Assembly: GCF_003071065.1 (NCBI RefSeq)
Contig: NZ_QCXX01000006.1
Location: 62,001-126,000 of the forward strand
Length of the DNA stretch: 64,000 bases
Source of the DNA: Sphingobacterium athyrii
Lineage (GTDB): Bacteria; Bacteroidota; Bacteroidia; Sphingobacteriales; Sphingobacteriaceae
Reading direction: 5' to 3'
Position 1 is the stretch's first letter, and every line of letters starts with the position of its first letter. Of the stretch, positions 54,667 through 63,642 are shown piece by piece. The notes under the pieces are model-generated. The model was given only the letters and a program-made list of their open reading frames with translations. It did not search any database and was not told where the DNA came from. Both the position numbers and the translations under genes were made by a program.

Positions 54667-54697
54667 TTGCATCCTTTTTAAAGTTTAATTACATTTG
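54667..54697 (+). promoter_or_regulatory. Bacteroidota-type promoter placed at the gene start
   Basis: TTG at 54667-54669, 20 bases, then TACATTTG at 54690-54697. The next gene's ATG is at 54706, only 8 bases after the -7 box, so the transcript would start at or just before the start codon. Confidence 0.6.
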
Positions 54698-54705
54698 CTT
54701 TAACG

Positions 54706-55128
54706 ATGCAAGGAAGATTCCATCAATATCTATTCAGCGTTCTGTGTGCAATACTTGTCAGTTTGGGCTGGTATTATGCATCAGCGTCAAATGAGCCTGC
54801 ATCAGCCAAGCGGAATGCAGTCGAACATTACAACAGACAGGTAAAAACTGAGGCACAGGATGTAGATGTCATCCGTAAAGGTGAACACCACCGCCATGAA
54901 AAACTCAGAGCTTTTGTCGCGGAGAAAGATGGTGAAAACGACGAGACAGGAAGTGATTCGGATACCACTAATTTATTTGCGCTTGCCAAAGAGGGTTTTG
55001 GAAATCTGAACGCCTACATCCACCCCGAATTTCACAATACGTGCACCGCAGTTTCGCTTGCCAATACAGAGCATCTTAGCCCATTAAAAAACGCCCTTTA
55101 TATCCATTACAGTGTCTTCAGGCTGTGA
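54706..55128 (+). CDS. Small exported protein before the RND operon
   Basis: A 140-residue protein with one N-terminal membrane/signal helix (YLFSVLCAILVSLGWYYASA). A hydrophilic, His/Asp-rich part follows (GEHHRHEKLRAFVAEKDGEND), then a short C-terminal domain. The HHRH cluster could bind metal. No family recognised. It lies 108 bases before the membrane-fusion gene on the same strand and may sense or modulate efflux. Confidence 0.5.
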   Translation: MQGRFHQYLFSVLCAILVSLGWYYASASNEPASAKRNAVEHYNRQVKTEAQDVDVIRKGEHHRHEKLRAFVAEKDGENDETGSDSDTTNLFALAKEGFGNLNAYIHPEFHNTCTAVSLANTEHLSPLKNALYIHYSVFRL

Positions 55129-55236
55129 TTTTTAACTAATTTTTTTAAAAGAATATCAAAATGGCTTTCATTTATTTTGGAAGCTGGTCACACTATTGTT
55201 CAAATTTTTCAAAAATTATTATAAAAATATACGATC

Positions 55237-56316
55237 ATGAAAAGCTTCATGTATATCAGCCTGTGTTTTATTGTGCTATCAACGAGCTGTCAGTCTGAAA
55301 AAAAGGAAAAGAAGGAAGCCGCAGTTTTCAACGTGACAACACCCCTGGTGAAAGACACCATTGTCAATAAAGATTATGTTGCCCAGATCCGCTCAATCAA
55401 CCATATTGAACTGCGTGCGCAGGAAAAGGGCTACATCCAGTCCATATTTGTGGATGAAGGACAGTTTGTACAAAAAGGACAGCCGCTCTTTAAAATTATG
55501 CCCAACCTCTATGAATCCGATGTCAACCGCGCAAAAGCAGAGGTCAAATATGCCGAAATCGAATATCAAAATACCAAAAATCTCTCTGAAAAAGATATCG
55601 TTGCACCTCAGGAAACTGAGATGGCCAAAGCAAAATATGAGAAAGCTAAGGCCGAACTGACGTCGATGAACACCCACCTTAAATTTACGGATATCGCAGC
55701 CCCATTCTCGGGTATCGTCGGTAAACTACATGTGCGCAAAGGAAGCCTGGTGGACGAGGGAGAATTGATCACCGAACTCTCTGATAATAGTAAAATGTGG
55801 GTATACTTCAATGTGCCGGAAGTGGAATACCTCAATCAGATGGAAGCCAAGAAGGACAACAGCCCCCTGCATGTTCGCCTGACCATGGCCAACGGCAAGG
55901 AATTCGGTCAGGAAGGTATTGTTGAAACGATCGAATCGGACTTCAATAATGAAACCGGAAATATTGCCTATCGGGCCACGTTCCCAAATCCAAAGGGGTT
56001 ATTACGCTTTGGGGAGACGGGAAATATCGTCATTACTTCTCCTTATGTGAATGCGATGATGATCCCGCAGAAAGCCACATTTGAGGAGCTTGAAAAGAAA
56101 TATGTATATGTCATCACAAAAGATAATAAAGTAAAAGCAAGGGAAATAAAGGTTGCTGCCGAACTGCCCCATATCTACGTTGTCTCTTCGGGACTGAACA
56201 AGGACGAAAAGATTCTGCTGAACGGTCTTCGCATGGTACAGGAAAATCAGACCATTGAAGCGAGGTACCAGGCCCCGGAGAAAGTCATGTCAAACCTGGA
56301 TTTATATGCAGAGTAA
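55237..56316 (+). CDS. RND efflux periplasmic adaptor (HlyD/AcrA type)
   Basis: A 359-residue lipoprotein (lipobox LSTSC). HlyD features: lipoyl half-motif EKGYIQSIFVDEGQFVQKGQPLFKI (about 65-90), a helical hairpin (about 95-145), second lipoyl half (DIAAPFSGIVGKLHVRKGSLV) and beta-barrel and membrane-proximal domains (FNVPEVEYLNQME; QKATFEELEKKYVYVI). It bridges the inner-membrane pump and outer-membrane channel. It is 15 bases before the pump gene. Confidence 0.9.
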   Translation: MKSFMYISLCFIVLSTSCQSEKKEKKEAAVFNVTTPLVKDTIVNKDYVAQIRSINHIELRAQEKGYIQSIFVDEGQFVQKGQPLFKIMPNLYESDVNRAKAEVKYAEIEYQNTKNLSEKDIVAPQETEMAKAKYEKAKAELTSMNTHLKFTDIAAPFSGIVGKLHVRKGSLVDEGELITELSDNSKMWVYFNVPEVEYLNQMEAKKDNSPLHVRLTMANGKEFGQEGIVETIESDFNNETGNIAYRATFPNPKGLLRFGETGNIVITSPYVNAMMIPQKATFEELEKKYVYVITKDNKVKAREIKVAAELPHIYVVSSGLNKDEKILLNGLRMVQENQTIEARYQAPEKVMSNLDLYAE

Positions 56317-56331
56317 TTAAAACGCAGCACT

Positions 56332-59300
56332 ATGTTTAAAAAAGTAATTCATCGACCGGTATTTGCTATTGTCATATCGGTTGTCATCCTATTTATCGGG
56401 GGACTGGCGATCAAGCAGCTTCCTACCGAACAATTTCCGAAGATCGCACCGACCACGGTGGCGGTTTCGATAGCCTATCCGGGCGCCAGTGCGGATGTAC
56501 TTGTCAAATCTTCGCTGATTACCTTAGAAAATGCCATCAATGGGGTGCAGGGCATGCGTTATATCGCTACAGATGCAACCAGTGCCGGGGAGGCGACCGT
56601 CAACGTGATCTTTGATCCGGGAACGGATCCCAACGATGCGGTGGTGCTGGTCAAAACCAGGGTGGATCAGGTGATGCCCCTCCTGCCTGAATTGGTGCAA
56701 AAGGAGGGGGTGATCGTCAATCCGATCCAGCCCAGTATGTTGATGTATGTCAACTTGTACAGCACCAGCAAAAGTATGGACGAAAAGTTTCTGTACAACT
56801 ATGCCACGGTCAATATCATTCCCGAAATCAACCGGATCCACGGGATCGCCAAATCCCAGATCTTGGGTAGCCGCCGTTATGCCATGCGGATCTGGTTAAA
56901 TCCCGACCGTATGCGGGCCTACAACTTATCGGTGGATGAGGTGATGAAAGCGATCGGAGAGCAAAGTATCATCGGCCGGCCGGGTCGATTGGGACAGAGC
57001 TCGGGTATCGCCGCCCAATCCCTGGAGTATGTATTGACCTATAAAGGACAGTACAATCAACCCGAAGAGTACGAAAACATTATTGTTCGCGCGAATTCGG
57101 AAGGGGAGAATATCAAACTCAAAGATGTCGGCAAAGTCGAATTGGGCAGTGAATTTTTTGATATCTACTCCAATCTGGACGGACATCCTTCGGCTTCCAT
57201 TGTGCTCAAACAGAATTATGGTAGCAATGCCAATGATGTCATCAAAGATGTCAAAGCGAAGCTGGCAGAGATGAAGGGCAATTTCCCTCCGGGCATAGAC
57301 TATAAGATCAGCTATGACGTATCGCAGTTTTTGGATGCCTCAATCGAACAGGTAATGCATACCCTGCGCGATGCCTTTATCCTGGTAGCCATTGTGGTGT
57401 TTATTTTTCTTGGCGACTGGCGCTCTACCCTGATCCCGATCATTGCGGTGCCAGTGTCGTTAATAGGTACATTCTTTGTCATCCAGTGGTTCGGCATGTC
57501 GATCAACTTGGTCACGCTGTTTGCACTCGTTCTGGCGATCGGAATTGTGGTGGACAATGCCATTGTCGTGATCGAAGCCGTGCATGCCAAGATGGAGGAG
57601 AGTGCGATCTCACCTTACAGTGCCGTCAAGGAAGTGATGGCTGAAATTGCAGGTGCGATCATCGCCATTACGGCGGTCATGGTGGCGGTATTTATTCCGA
57701 TTTCTTTTATGACAGGCCCCGTGGGGACGTTCTACCGTCAGTTTTCAATTACCATGGCGAGTTCCATTGTGATATCGGCCGTGGTGGCACTGACACTCAC
57801 GCCAGTGCTTGCAGCCATGTTGCTGAAAAATAACCATGGGAAACCTAAAAAATCAAATCTATTTACCAAAGCGCTCGATACCTTTAACCGTACCTTCGAT
57901 CGGGTGACCGGCTCTTACGCTTCTTTTCTCCGAAAAATCGCCAGCCGTAGGATCATCACCTGGGGGATATTGATTGCGTTTTGTGTGGGCACGTTCCTGA
58001 TCAACCGAACGCTTCCGGGCGGTTTTATACCGAGTGAGGATCAGGGGACGATCTATGCCATTATTCAGACGCCACCGGGATCGACGCTCGAACAGACCAA
58101 TAAACTTTCCCGCGAGTTGCAGAAGATCTGTCAGGGGGTGGACGGCGTGGAGTCGGTCTCTTCCCTCGCCGGTTATGAGATCATGACCGAAGGTCGGGGT
58201 TCGAATGCCGGGACTTGTCTGATCAACCTGAAGACTTGGAGCGAACGGGAGCATTCGGTAAAAGAGATCATGGAGGAACTGGAAGAAAAATCTAAAAATC
58301 TGGGTGCAACCGTAGAGTTTTTCGAACCGCCGGCTGTTCCTGGTTTCGGTTCCTCAGGAGGTTTCTCCATGCGCTTACTCGATTTGAATAGAACCACAGA
58401 CTACCAGGATTTTGATAAAGTCAACAAAGCCTTTATTGCTGAACTTAAAAAACGCAAGGAGCTGACAGGTGTGTTCACCTTTTTTGCTGCCAATTACCCG
58501 CAATATGAATTGGTGTTTGACAATAATGCCGCCATGCAAAAAGGGGTCTCCATTGGTAAGGCCATGGACAACCTCAATATCCTGATCGGTAGTACCTACG
58601 AACAGGGCTTTATCCGTTTTGGCCAATTTTTCAAAGTGTATGTGCAGTCATCACCTGAATTCAGAAGGCTGCCTTCGGATATCTTGAACCTCTATGTCAA
58701 AAATGACCATGATCAGATGGTGCCTTATTCGGCCTTCATGACCTTGAAAAAAACGCAGGGCCCCAATGAGATCACACGTTATAATATGTACAACTCGGCT
58801 GCGATCCGCGGGCTGCCGGCCAATGGGTATACCACGGCCGATGCCATTCAGGCGATCAACGAGACTGCCCTTGCTTCCTTGCCGCATGGCTACAAAGTGG
58901 CCTGGGAGGGACTGTCTTATGATGAGGCACAACGGGGAAATGAGGCGATTTATGTCTTTTTGGTTGTATTGGTTTTTGTCTACCTGGTGTTGGCCGCACA
59001 ATACGAGAGTTTTATTATTCCGTTTGCGGTATTGCTGTCGCTTCCTGTCGGTGTATTTGGCTCTTTCTTCCTATTGAAGGCCATGGGACTGGAAAACGAC
59101 ATTTATGCCCAGGTCGGTTTGATCATGATCATTGGTTTATTGGGTAAAAATGCCGTACTGATCGTTGAATTCGCCGTCAAACGCCGTCAGGCCGGAGACA
59201 CGATACTGGAAGCAGCCATCGAGGGCTCACGGGCACGGTTCAGACCGATTCTGATGACTTCCTTTGCTTTTATAGCCGGACTCGTGCCGCTGGTCTTTGC

Positions 59301-59493
59301 GAGTGGGGCCGGAGCCATCGGGAACCATACCATCGGTGCTTCTGCCTTGGGCGGTATGCTCGTCGGAACAGTCTTTGGCGTTATCGTCATTCCCGGACTC
59401 TATTACATTTTTGCAAAATTGGCTGACGGAAGAAAAATGATCCAGGCCGAAGACGATTCACCTTTAAGCGAAGACATGATACACTATGAATAA
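56332..59493 (+). CDS. RND-family drug/proton antiporter, AcrB type
   Basis: A 1053-residue pump with 12 membrane helices in two repeats. Proton-relay residues are visible: GIVVDNAIVVIEAV in helix 4 (Asp pair equivalent region) and GKNAVLIVEFA (Lys) in helix 10. The signatures FPKIAPTTVAVSIAYPGASA and GFIPSEDQGTIYAIIQTPPGST mark the HAE-1 group. Substrates cannot be told from sequence, but the group exports drugs, dyes and detergents. Overlaps the outer-membrane gene by 8 bases. Confidence 0.92.
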   Translation: MFKKVIHRPVFAIVISVVILFIGGLAIKQLPTEQFPKIAPTTVAVSIAYPGASADVLVKSSLITLENAINGVQGMRYIATDATSAGEATVNVIFDPGTDPNDAVVLVKTRVDQVMPLLPELVQKEGVIVNPIQPSMLMYVNLYSTSKSMDEKFLYNYATVNIIPEINRIHGIAKSQILGSRRYAMRIWLNPDRMRAYNLSVDEVMKAIGEQSIIGRPGRLGQSSGIAAQSLEYVLTYKGQYNQPEEYENIIVRANSEGENIKLKDVGKVELGSEFFDIYSNLDGHPSASIVLKQNYGSNANDVIKDVKAKLAEMKGNFPPGIDYKISYDVSQFLDASIEQVMHTLRDAFILVAIVVFIFLGDWRSTLIPIIAVPVSLIGTFFVIQWFGMSINLVTLFALVLAIGIVVDNAIVVIEAVHAKMEESAISPYSAVKEVMAEIAGAIIAITAVMVAVFIPISFMTGPVGTFYRQFSITMASSIVISAVVALTLTPVLAAMLLKNNHGKPKKSNLFTKALDTFNRTFDRVTGSYASFLRKIASRRIITWGILIAFCVGTFLINRTLPGGFIPSEDQGTIYAIIQTPPGSTLEQTNKLSRELQKICQGVDGVESVSSLAGYEIMTEGRGSNAGTCLINLKTWSEREHSVKEIMEELEEKSKNLGATVEFFEPPAVPGFGSSGGFSMRLLDLNRTTDYQDFDKVNKAFIAELKKRKELTGVFTFFAANYPQYELVFDNNAAMQKGVSIGKAMDNLNILIGSTYEQGFIRFGQFFKVYVQSSPEFRRLPSDILNLYVKNDHDQMVPYSAFMTLKKTQGPNEITRYNMYNSAAIRGLPANGYTTADAIQAINETALASLPHGYKVAWEGLSYDEAQRGNEAIYVFLVVLVFVYLVLAAQYESFIIPFAVLLSLPVGVFGSFFLLKAMGLENDIYAQVGLIMIIGLLGKNAVLIVEFAVKRRQAGDTILEAAIEGSRARFRPILMTSFAFIAGLVPLVFASGAGAIGNHTIGASALGGMLVGTVFGVIVIPGLYYIFAKLADGRKMIQAEDDSPLSEDMIHYE

Positions 59494-60925
59494 GAACAGA
59501 ATATATCAATATACGGGTATCGCACTTTTCTTGCTCGGTTTTGCAGCCTGCAAACCCCTGGAAATACAACAGCGTGCCGAAAACAGAACAGTGCCGGAGA
59601 AATATGGGGTAGCTGAAAATGACTCTGTCAATACCGGAAAAATCAGATGGAACAGTTATTTCAATGATCCGCATCTACAGGAGCTGATTGGTCTGGCACT
59701 GGCCAACAATCAGGAGCTCCATATTATGCTCCAGGAAATCGAGATGGCCAAAAATGAAGTCAGTGCCAAAAAGGGGGAATATTTACCCAGTGTGGGGGTA
59801 AAGGTCGGTGCCGGTGTGGACAAAGTGAGCCGCTATACCAATATTGGCGCGATGGAGAAAAATACGGAAATCGAACCGGGACGGGAAATGCCTGAGCCGC
59901 TGTTTGATTTTGGCGTCGGTGTACAGGCAAAATGGGAAACGGATATCTGGGGCAAACTGCACAATGCGACCAAAGCACAGCTGCAGCGCTATTTTGCCAG
60001 CGTAGAAGGGAAAAACTTTATGGTGACGCATCTGATCTCCGAAATTGCGGATGCGTATTATGAGCTCCTGGCCCTGGATAATGAGCTGCTGGTCATCAAT
60101 GAGAATGTGAAGATCCAAAATGACGCACTTACGGTGGTCAATGACCTTAAAAAGAATGCCCGGTCCAATAAACTTGCCATCAAAAGATTTGAGGCGCAGA
60201 TCCTAAAGACTCAGGGCATGCAGTATGATATCCAGCAGCAGATAACGGAAACGGAAAATAGGATCAACTACCTGGTGGGACGGTTTCCGCAGCCGGTACA
60301 ACGGGATCACGAAGCGTTTGATAAGCTTGTTCCGCAGACTGTATATACGGGTATCCCTGCTGATCTGCTGGAAAATAGGCCGGATATCAAACAGGCGGAA
60401 TATGAACTGGCGGCTTCCAAACTGGATATCAAATCGGCGAAGGCACGTTTTTATCCTTCCCTGGATATTGCTGCCGGTGTGGGCTTGCAGGCTTTTGATC
60501 CGACTTACCTCATCAAACCGGAGTCTTTTCTGACCTCACTCGTCGGCGAACTGACTGCTCCCCTGATCAACAAGAGGGCGATCAAAGCGGCGTATTACAA
60601 TGCCAACGCAAGACAGGTGCAGGCGGTATATCATTATGAGCAAACCATACTGGGGGCTTACATCGAAGTGGCCAACCAGCTTTCCAAAATTAAAAACCTG
60701 GAGAATGGGCTGGCAATCAAGACCAAGGAGGTGGATGCGCTCAAAGAATCCATAGACATCTCCAATGACCTGTTTAAATATGCGCGGGCGGATTATATGG
60801 AGGTGTTGCTGACACAGCGCGATGCACTGGAATCCAAATTTGAACTGGTGGAAAAGAAAGCCAACCAGCTCAAAGCAAGTGTCGCCATATACCGATCCTT
60901 AGGTGGCGGATGGGATCGTCAATAA
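59486..60925 (+). CDS. Outer-membrane efflux lipoprotein (NodT/TolC type)
   Basis: A 479-residue lipoprotein (lipobox LLGFAAC). The OEP repeats are clear: NSYFNDPHLQELIGLALANN, LPSVGVKVGAG, VGVQAKWETDIWGKL at first; YTGIPADLLENRPDIKQAEYEL and ARFYPSLDIAAGVGLQAF in the second half. It forms the exit duct of the RND pump. The gene ends with a strong terminator. Confidence 0.9.
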   Translation: MNKNRIYQYTGIALFLLGFAACKPLEIQQRAENRTVPEKYGVAENDSVNTGKIRWNSYFNDPHLQELIGLALANNQELHIMLQEIEMAKNEVSAKKGEYLPSVGVKVGAGVDKVSRYTNIGAMEKNTEIEPGREMPEPLFDFGVGVQAKWETDIWGKLHNATKAQLQRYFASVEGKNFMVTHLISEIADAYYELLALDNELLVINENVKIQNDALTVVNDLKKNARSNKLAIKRFEAQILKTQGMQYDIQQQITETENRINYLVGRFPQPVQRDHEAFDKLVPQTVYTGIPADLLENRPDIKQAEYELAASKLDIKSAKARFYPSLDIAAGVGLQAFDPTYLIKPESFLTSLVGELTAPLINKRAIKAAYYNANARQVQAVYHYEQTILGAYIEVANQLSKIKNLENGLAIKTKEVDALKESIDISNDLFKYARADYMEVLLTQRDALESKFELVEKKANQLKASVAIYRSLGGGWDRQ

Positions 60926-60950
60926 GCAATTTTTAGTTTTTTTACTTGTT

Positions 60951-60980
60951 AGGGACTTATCGTATGGTAAGTCCCTTTTT
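60951..60980 (+). terminator. Terminator of the RND operon
   Basis: Stem AGGGACTTA / TAAGTCCCT (60951-60959, 60968-60976), 8-base loop, then TTTT. Confidence 0.85.
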
Positions 60981-60990
60981 GTAGTTTCAT

Positions 60991-61455
60991 TTAATCATCA
61001 AGACCGATGAAAGCTCCCTCGGTATTAAATTTTAAATCCAGCTCATTGGACAAGTCGATTTGGTAACCATAGGGTTCTTTGTCAATCCCTTCAATAAATA
61101 GGGGGGCAGGGTATTGCTTGGTGACATAGCTCAATATGGGTGAAGGAATTAATGCGTCGGGTAATTTTTGATTATTTCCGTCGATATCGGTCCAGTTGCC
61201 ATCTTTGTCGAGGTCGATCTCGATGCCGCTGGTCAATCTGACTTCATAGAGGCTACCGTCTGTATCGGCATTGTTTTTTCGCGTAACGCTGGCTACTGTG
61301 TTTACTCCAAAATGAGTTTCAATCATCTTTTTACCTGCCTGCGGCAATTCGGCATAGCTTGTTGTTGTTTCAATCGGATCGTCTTTGTCACATGCCATAA
61401 ATGTCAATGCGCTGCCTGTCATTAGGACAGCGGCTAACCAGGTTAATTTCTTCAT
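60991..61455 (-). CDS. PepSY-like exported lipoprotein
   Basis: A 154-residue lipoprotein (signal ending TFMAC, Cys22) with two PepSY-like repeats. The first contains EVRLTSGIEIDLDKDGNWTD and the second GYQIDLSNELDLKFNTEGAF. Such putative BLIP-like/PepSY proteins are common in Bacteroidota, and their role is not known. Convergent with the efflux operon; the space between holds the shared terminator. Confidence 0.72.
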   Translation of the reverse strand: MKKLTWLAAVLMTGSALTFMACDKDDPIETTTSYAELPQAGKKMIETHFGVNTVASVTRKNNADTDGSLYEVRLTSGIEIDLDKDGNWTDIDGNNQKLPDALIPSPILSYVTKQYPAPLFIEGIDKEPYGYQIDLSNELDLKFNTEGAFIGLDD

Positions 61456-61619
61456 ATTTGCTATTTTACTAAGTTCTATTACATCTCTTGTTGACTTGTT
61501 TTTTGTCGTCCAGGCTGTCTTAAGCCTGGAAACAGAAAATGCTACAGGGTAAAGTTTCAGATAGATTCTGGAAACATTTGGGAAAGAAACTTGGAAGCTA
61601 AATAAATAAGCGGATAAAT

Positions 61620-62546
61620 CTACAATTCGATTTGATTGAATTTATGGGTAACCACCTTTGCGTATTGTTCCTTATATTCCTCAGTTAAAAAGCTACGATC
61701 AATCCAATTGGGAATTTTATCGGCATGTTTTGAAAAGTCGCTGTAGATATTATTCCGAACTAAATCAGAAATTCCTAAACTTGAAGCTAATTGGTTAAAG
61801 TCAGATTGCTTAATCTTTCTTTTGCGACCTCCCAACGTTAAGGCCATATCGTCCTTGTCTTTCGGGAAGATCAAGTTCACATTTAGGAGATCATACGCAG
61901 GCGATAGTAAAATATTGTTATTATGATGGATTAATGAAAAGTTTTTTAGGTGCATGTCATTATTACCAGTGAGGAAACTAAACAGCACTAATCTAAAGTA
62001 TTTGATAGCATCTAGTCCGGAATTTGTAGCAAATTGTCTGATGATTTTCCCCACTCGCTCATAAGAGCTATTGTATTTTTGCTCTGTCAGTAGCTGCGAT
62101 AATTGGCATAAATCTTCAATATGAATTTTCTTCCCCTTTTCTCGGTCAAATCGTTTTGTGATATATGCTAATTCTCCAGTAGCTGTTCGTATCAGGGAGT
62201 GCTCAGCAGTTTCTATTTTAAATAGCTTAGCCAAATGCATTGTTAAATCTTCTACTTCAGGCATAAAAAGAAAATCTGTAGATTGGGGCTTAAGGATATA
62301 TTCTCCCCATAAGCCGACAAGTGTTAGTCGTTTACTACCCTTTTCCCCATTTAAACTAAGTGATATCTTGGGTTGCACGCCGGTTAACGCCAGTCTTTCA
62401 TTTACTGTTATTTGAGCTAATTTATTTAATTTTTCCCTATCTAATTCCAGATAAGGAACTTGGGCTGTGCCAAAAAACTTTTTTGAGCATGCAATATGGT
62501 ATTCCCCACTTTCAACTGGCTGGTAGCAAAATAAACAATTAAGCAT
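61620..62546 (-). CDS. hipT: HipT-type Ser/Thr kinase toxin
   Basis: A 308-residue HipA-fold kinase from ATG 62546. The N-terminus has a CxxC-x9-HxxC zinc-like motif (C4, C7, H17, C20). The glycine-rich/autophosphorylation loop is LTGVQPKISLSL near 54-65. Catalytic loop TGNNDMHLKNFSL supplies Asp and Asn, and the metal site is LSPAYDLLN. The N-subdomain 1 of full HipA is absent and is encoded separately by hipS, as in the three-part HipBST systems of enterobacteria and Legionella. It overlaps hipS by 8 bases (ATGCTTAA). Such kinases phosphorylate tRNA-synthetase-type targets and stop growth; the target here is not known. Confidence 0.85.
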   Translation of the reverse strand: MLNCLFCYQPVESGEYHIACSKKFFGTAQVPYLELDREKLNKLAQITVNERLALTGVQPKISLSLNGEKGSKRLTLVGLWGEYILKPQSTDFLFMPEVEDLTMHLAKLFKIETAEHSLIRTATGELAYITKRFDREKGKKIHIEDLCQLSQLLTEQKYNSSYERVGKIIRQFATNSGLDAIKYFRLVLFSFLTGNNDMHLKNFSLIHHNNNILLSPAYDLLNVNLIFPKDKDDMALTLGGRKRKIKQSDFNQLASSLGISDLVRNNIYSDFSKHADKIPNWIDRSFLTEEYKEQYAKVVTHKFNQIEL

Positions 62547-62874
62547 GATCTTCCGCCTCCATCGGATAGACGGAAACGGCCCCAATGGTGTCCCGGCATA
62601 GATTAATCAATAATTCAAAGCGGTCTCGGGGATTGAGTTTCCAATACTTTTCACCTATTTCCAATAACCATCCCTCTGGAATCAGACCGTCAAAAAAGGG
62701 AAAAAGAACATTGCTGTGGTACGCGTGTTCCGAAATCGGTAGGGTTAAACTGATAGGCTTAGGATCGGCTGTTCTGATATAATTTTGATCGTAGTTAAAT
62801 GAATAACCACGATCGGTTTCAATTAGATATCCTGCTAATTGATCTTGAAAATATATTTTTGCTTCACGCGCCAT
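62539..62874 (-). CDS. hipS: HipS, separate HipA N-terminal domain
   Basis: A 111-residue protein equal to the N-terminal subdomain of HipA (couple_hipA): AKIYFQDQLAGYLIE, then PKPISLTLPISE, LFPFFDGLIPEGWLLE and FELLINLCRDTIGAVSVYP. In the characterised enterobacterial HipBST system HipS, not HipB, neutralises the kinase. Its stop overlaps the start of hipT, and its ATG overlaps the hipB stop by 1 base (TAATG). Confidence 0.85.
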   Translation of the reverse strand: MAREAKIYFQDQLAGYLIETDRGYSFNYDQNYIRTADPKPISLTLPISEHAYHSNVLFPFFDGLIPEGWLLEIGEKYWKLNPRDRFELLINLCRDTIGAVSVYPMEAEDHA

Positions 62875-63077
62875 TATGCTCTAATTTTATCCACTACGCC
62901 AACCTCTTTACCAAATAAAGCTAATACATCATTTACTTTATCTAACCGAAGTGTTTTTTTTCCTTGTTCAAGGTCACGGACAAAACGTAAACCTACTCCA
63001 GCATTAAATGCCAAATCTTCTTGAGTAAGCTTTAGTTCCTTTCGTTTTTGTTTTACAAATAATTGCAATGAATCCAT
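62874..63077 (-). CDS. hipB: HipB, XRE-type regulator of hipBST
   Basis: A 67-residue Cro/CI-type protein: LFVKQKRKELKLTQEDLAFN and GVGLRFVRDLEQGKKTLRLDKV. First gene of hipBST. It should repress the operon by binding the three operator-like sites directly upstream (63081-63180). Confidence 0.88.
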   Translation of the reverse strand: MDSLQLFVKQKRKELKLTQEDLAFNAGVGLRFVRDLEQGKKTLRLDKVNDVLALFGKEVGVVDKIRA

Positions 63078-63080
63078 ATC

Positions 63081-63180
63081 TATACCTTTTCTGATATAAA
63101 TATAAGTAAAAACAAATTATTTATACCACTTCGGGTATAGAATTTTTGCTTTTGCTGTTTTTTATACCTTATCGGGGTTA
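63081..63180 (-). promoter_or_regulatory. Three hipBST operators spaced 41 bp apart
   Basis: TATACC-TTTTCT-GATATA (63081-63098), TATACC-ACTTCG-GGTATA (63122-63139, perfect) and TATACC-TTATCG-GGGTTA (63163-63180). The starts are exactly 41 bases apart. They resemble the TATCC-N8-GGATA operators of E. coli HipB. The set lies between hipB and the divergent DoxX gene. Confidence 0.75.
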
Positions 63181-63245
63181 TTTTTGAAATCTTATTTGTC
63201 CTATCAAACTATTTTCGCCCTGTACTGTCTTCTAATAAAAAAGTT

Positions 63246-63634
63246 ATGGAAAAATCTTGTTTTAAAAAGATCGCGCGCTGTGGCTTAGGTGCATTTTTGG
63301 TGGTCGCGGGAATTGGTCACCTCACTTTTGCCCGAAAGGAATTTCAGGCGCAGGTACCGGATTGGGTACCGATCTCTAAAGACGATACGGTGGTCTATTC
63401 CGGTTTTGCTGAAATTGCCCTGGGCACGGCGCTGCTATTGGCCAGGGGTAAACAGCGTGCTGCCGTGGGTAAAATTGCAGCTGCTTTTTTTGTTGCGGTG
63501 TTTCCGGGCAATATACTGAACATCGGGATGGTTTCGGACTGGACAGCGATGGGAAGCGCCTTGCCCGTTTATTTTTCCAGCCAGTATTGGTTGCCTGGGC
63601 GTTAAAGAGTACGAGCAAACAAAATAGCTTATAG
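63246..63634 (+). pseudogene. DoxX-family membrane protein with frameshift
   Basis: Frame 0 gives 119 residues with a normal DoxX start (FLVVAGIGHLTFARKEFQAQ, then WVPISKDDTVVYSGFAEIALG) through VAVFPGNI. After that it goes off-family and stops at 63605. The family-typical end is present in another frame: QYTEHRDGFGLDSDGKRLAR, then LFFQPVLVAWAL, stop at 63632-63634. The switch falls at GGCAATATACTG. A lost segment between two CAATAT copies (about 10 bases) would explain it. May be a real mutation or an assembly error. Confidence 0.75.
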
Positions 63635-63642
63635 AATCAGGT

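Noticed and set aside
57859..58254. Minus-strand ORFs inside the RND pump gene
   Set aside because: High-GC shadow frames with arginine/proline-rich composition opposite a clear conserved gene.
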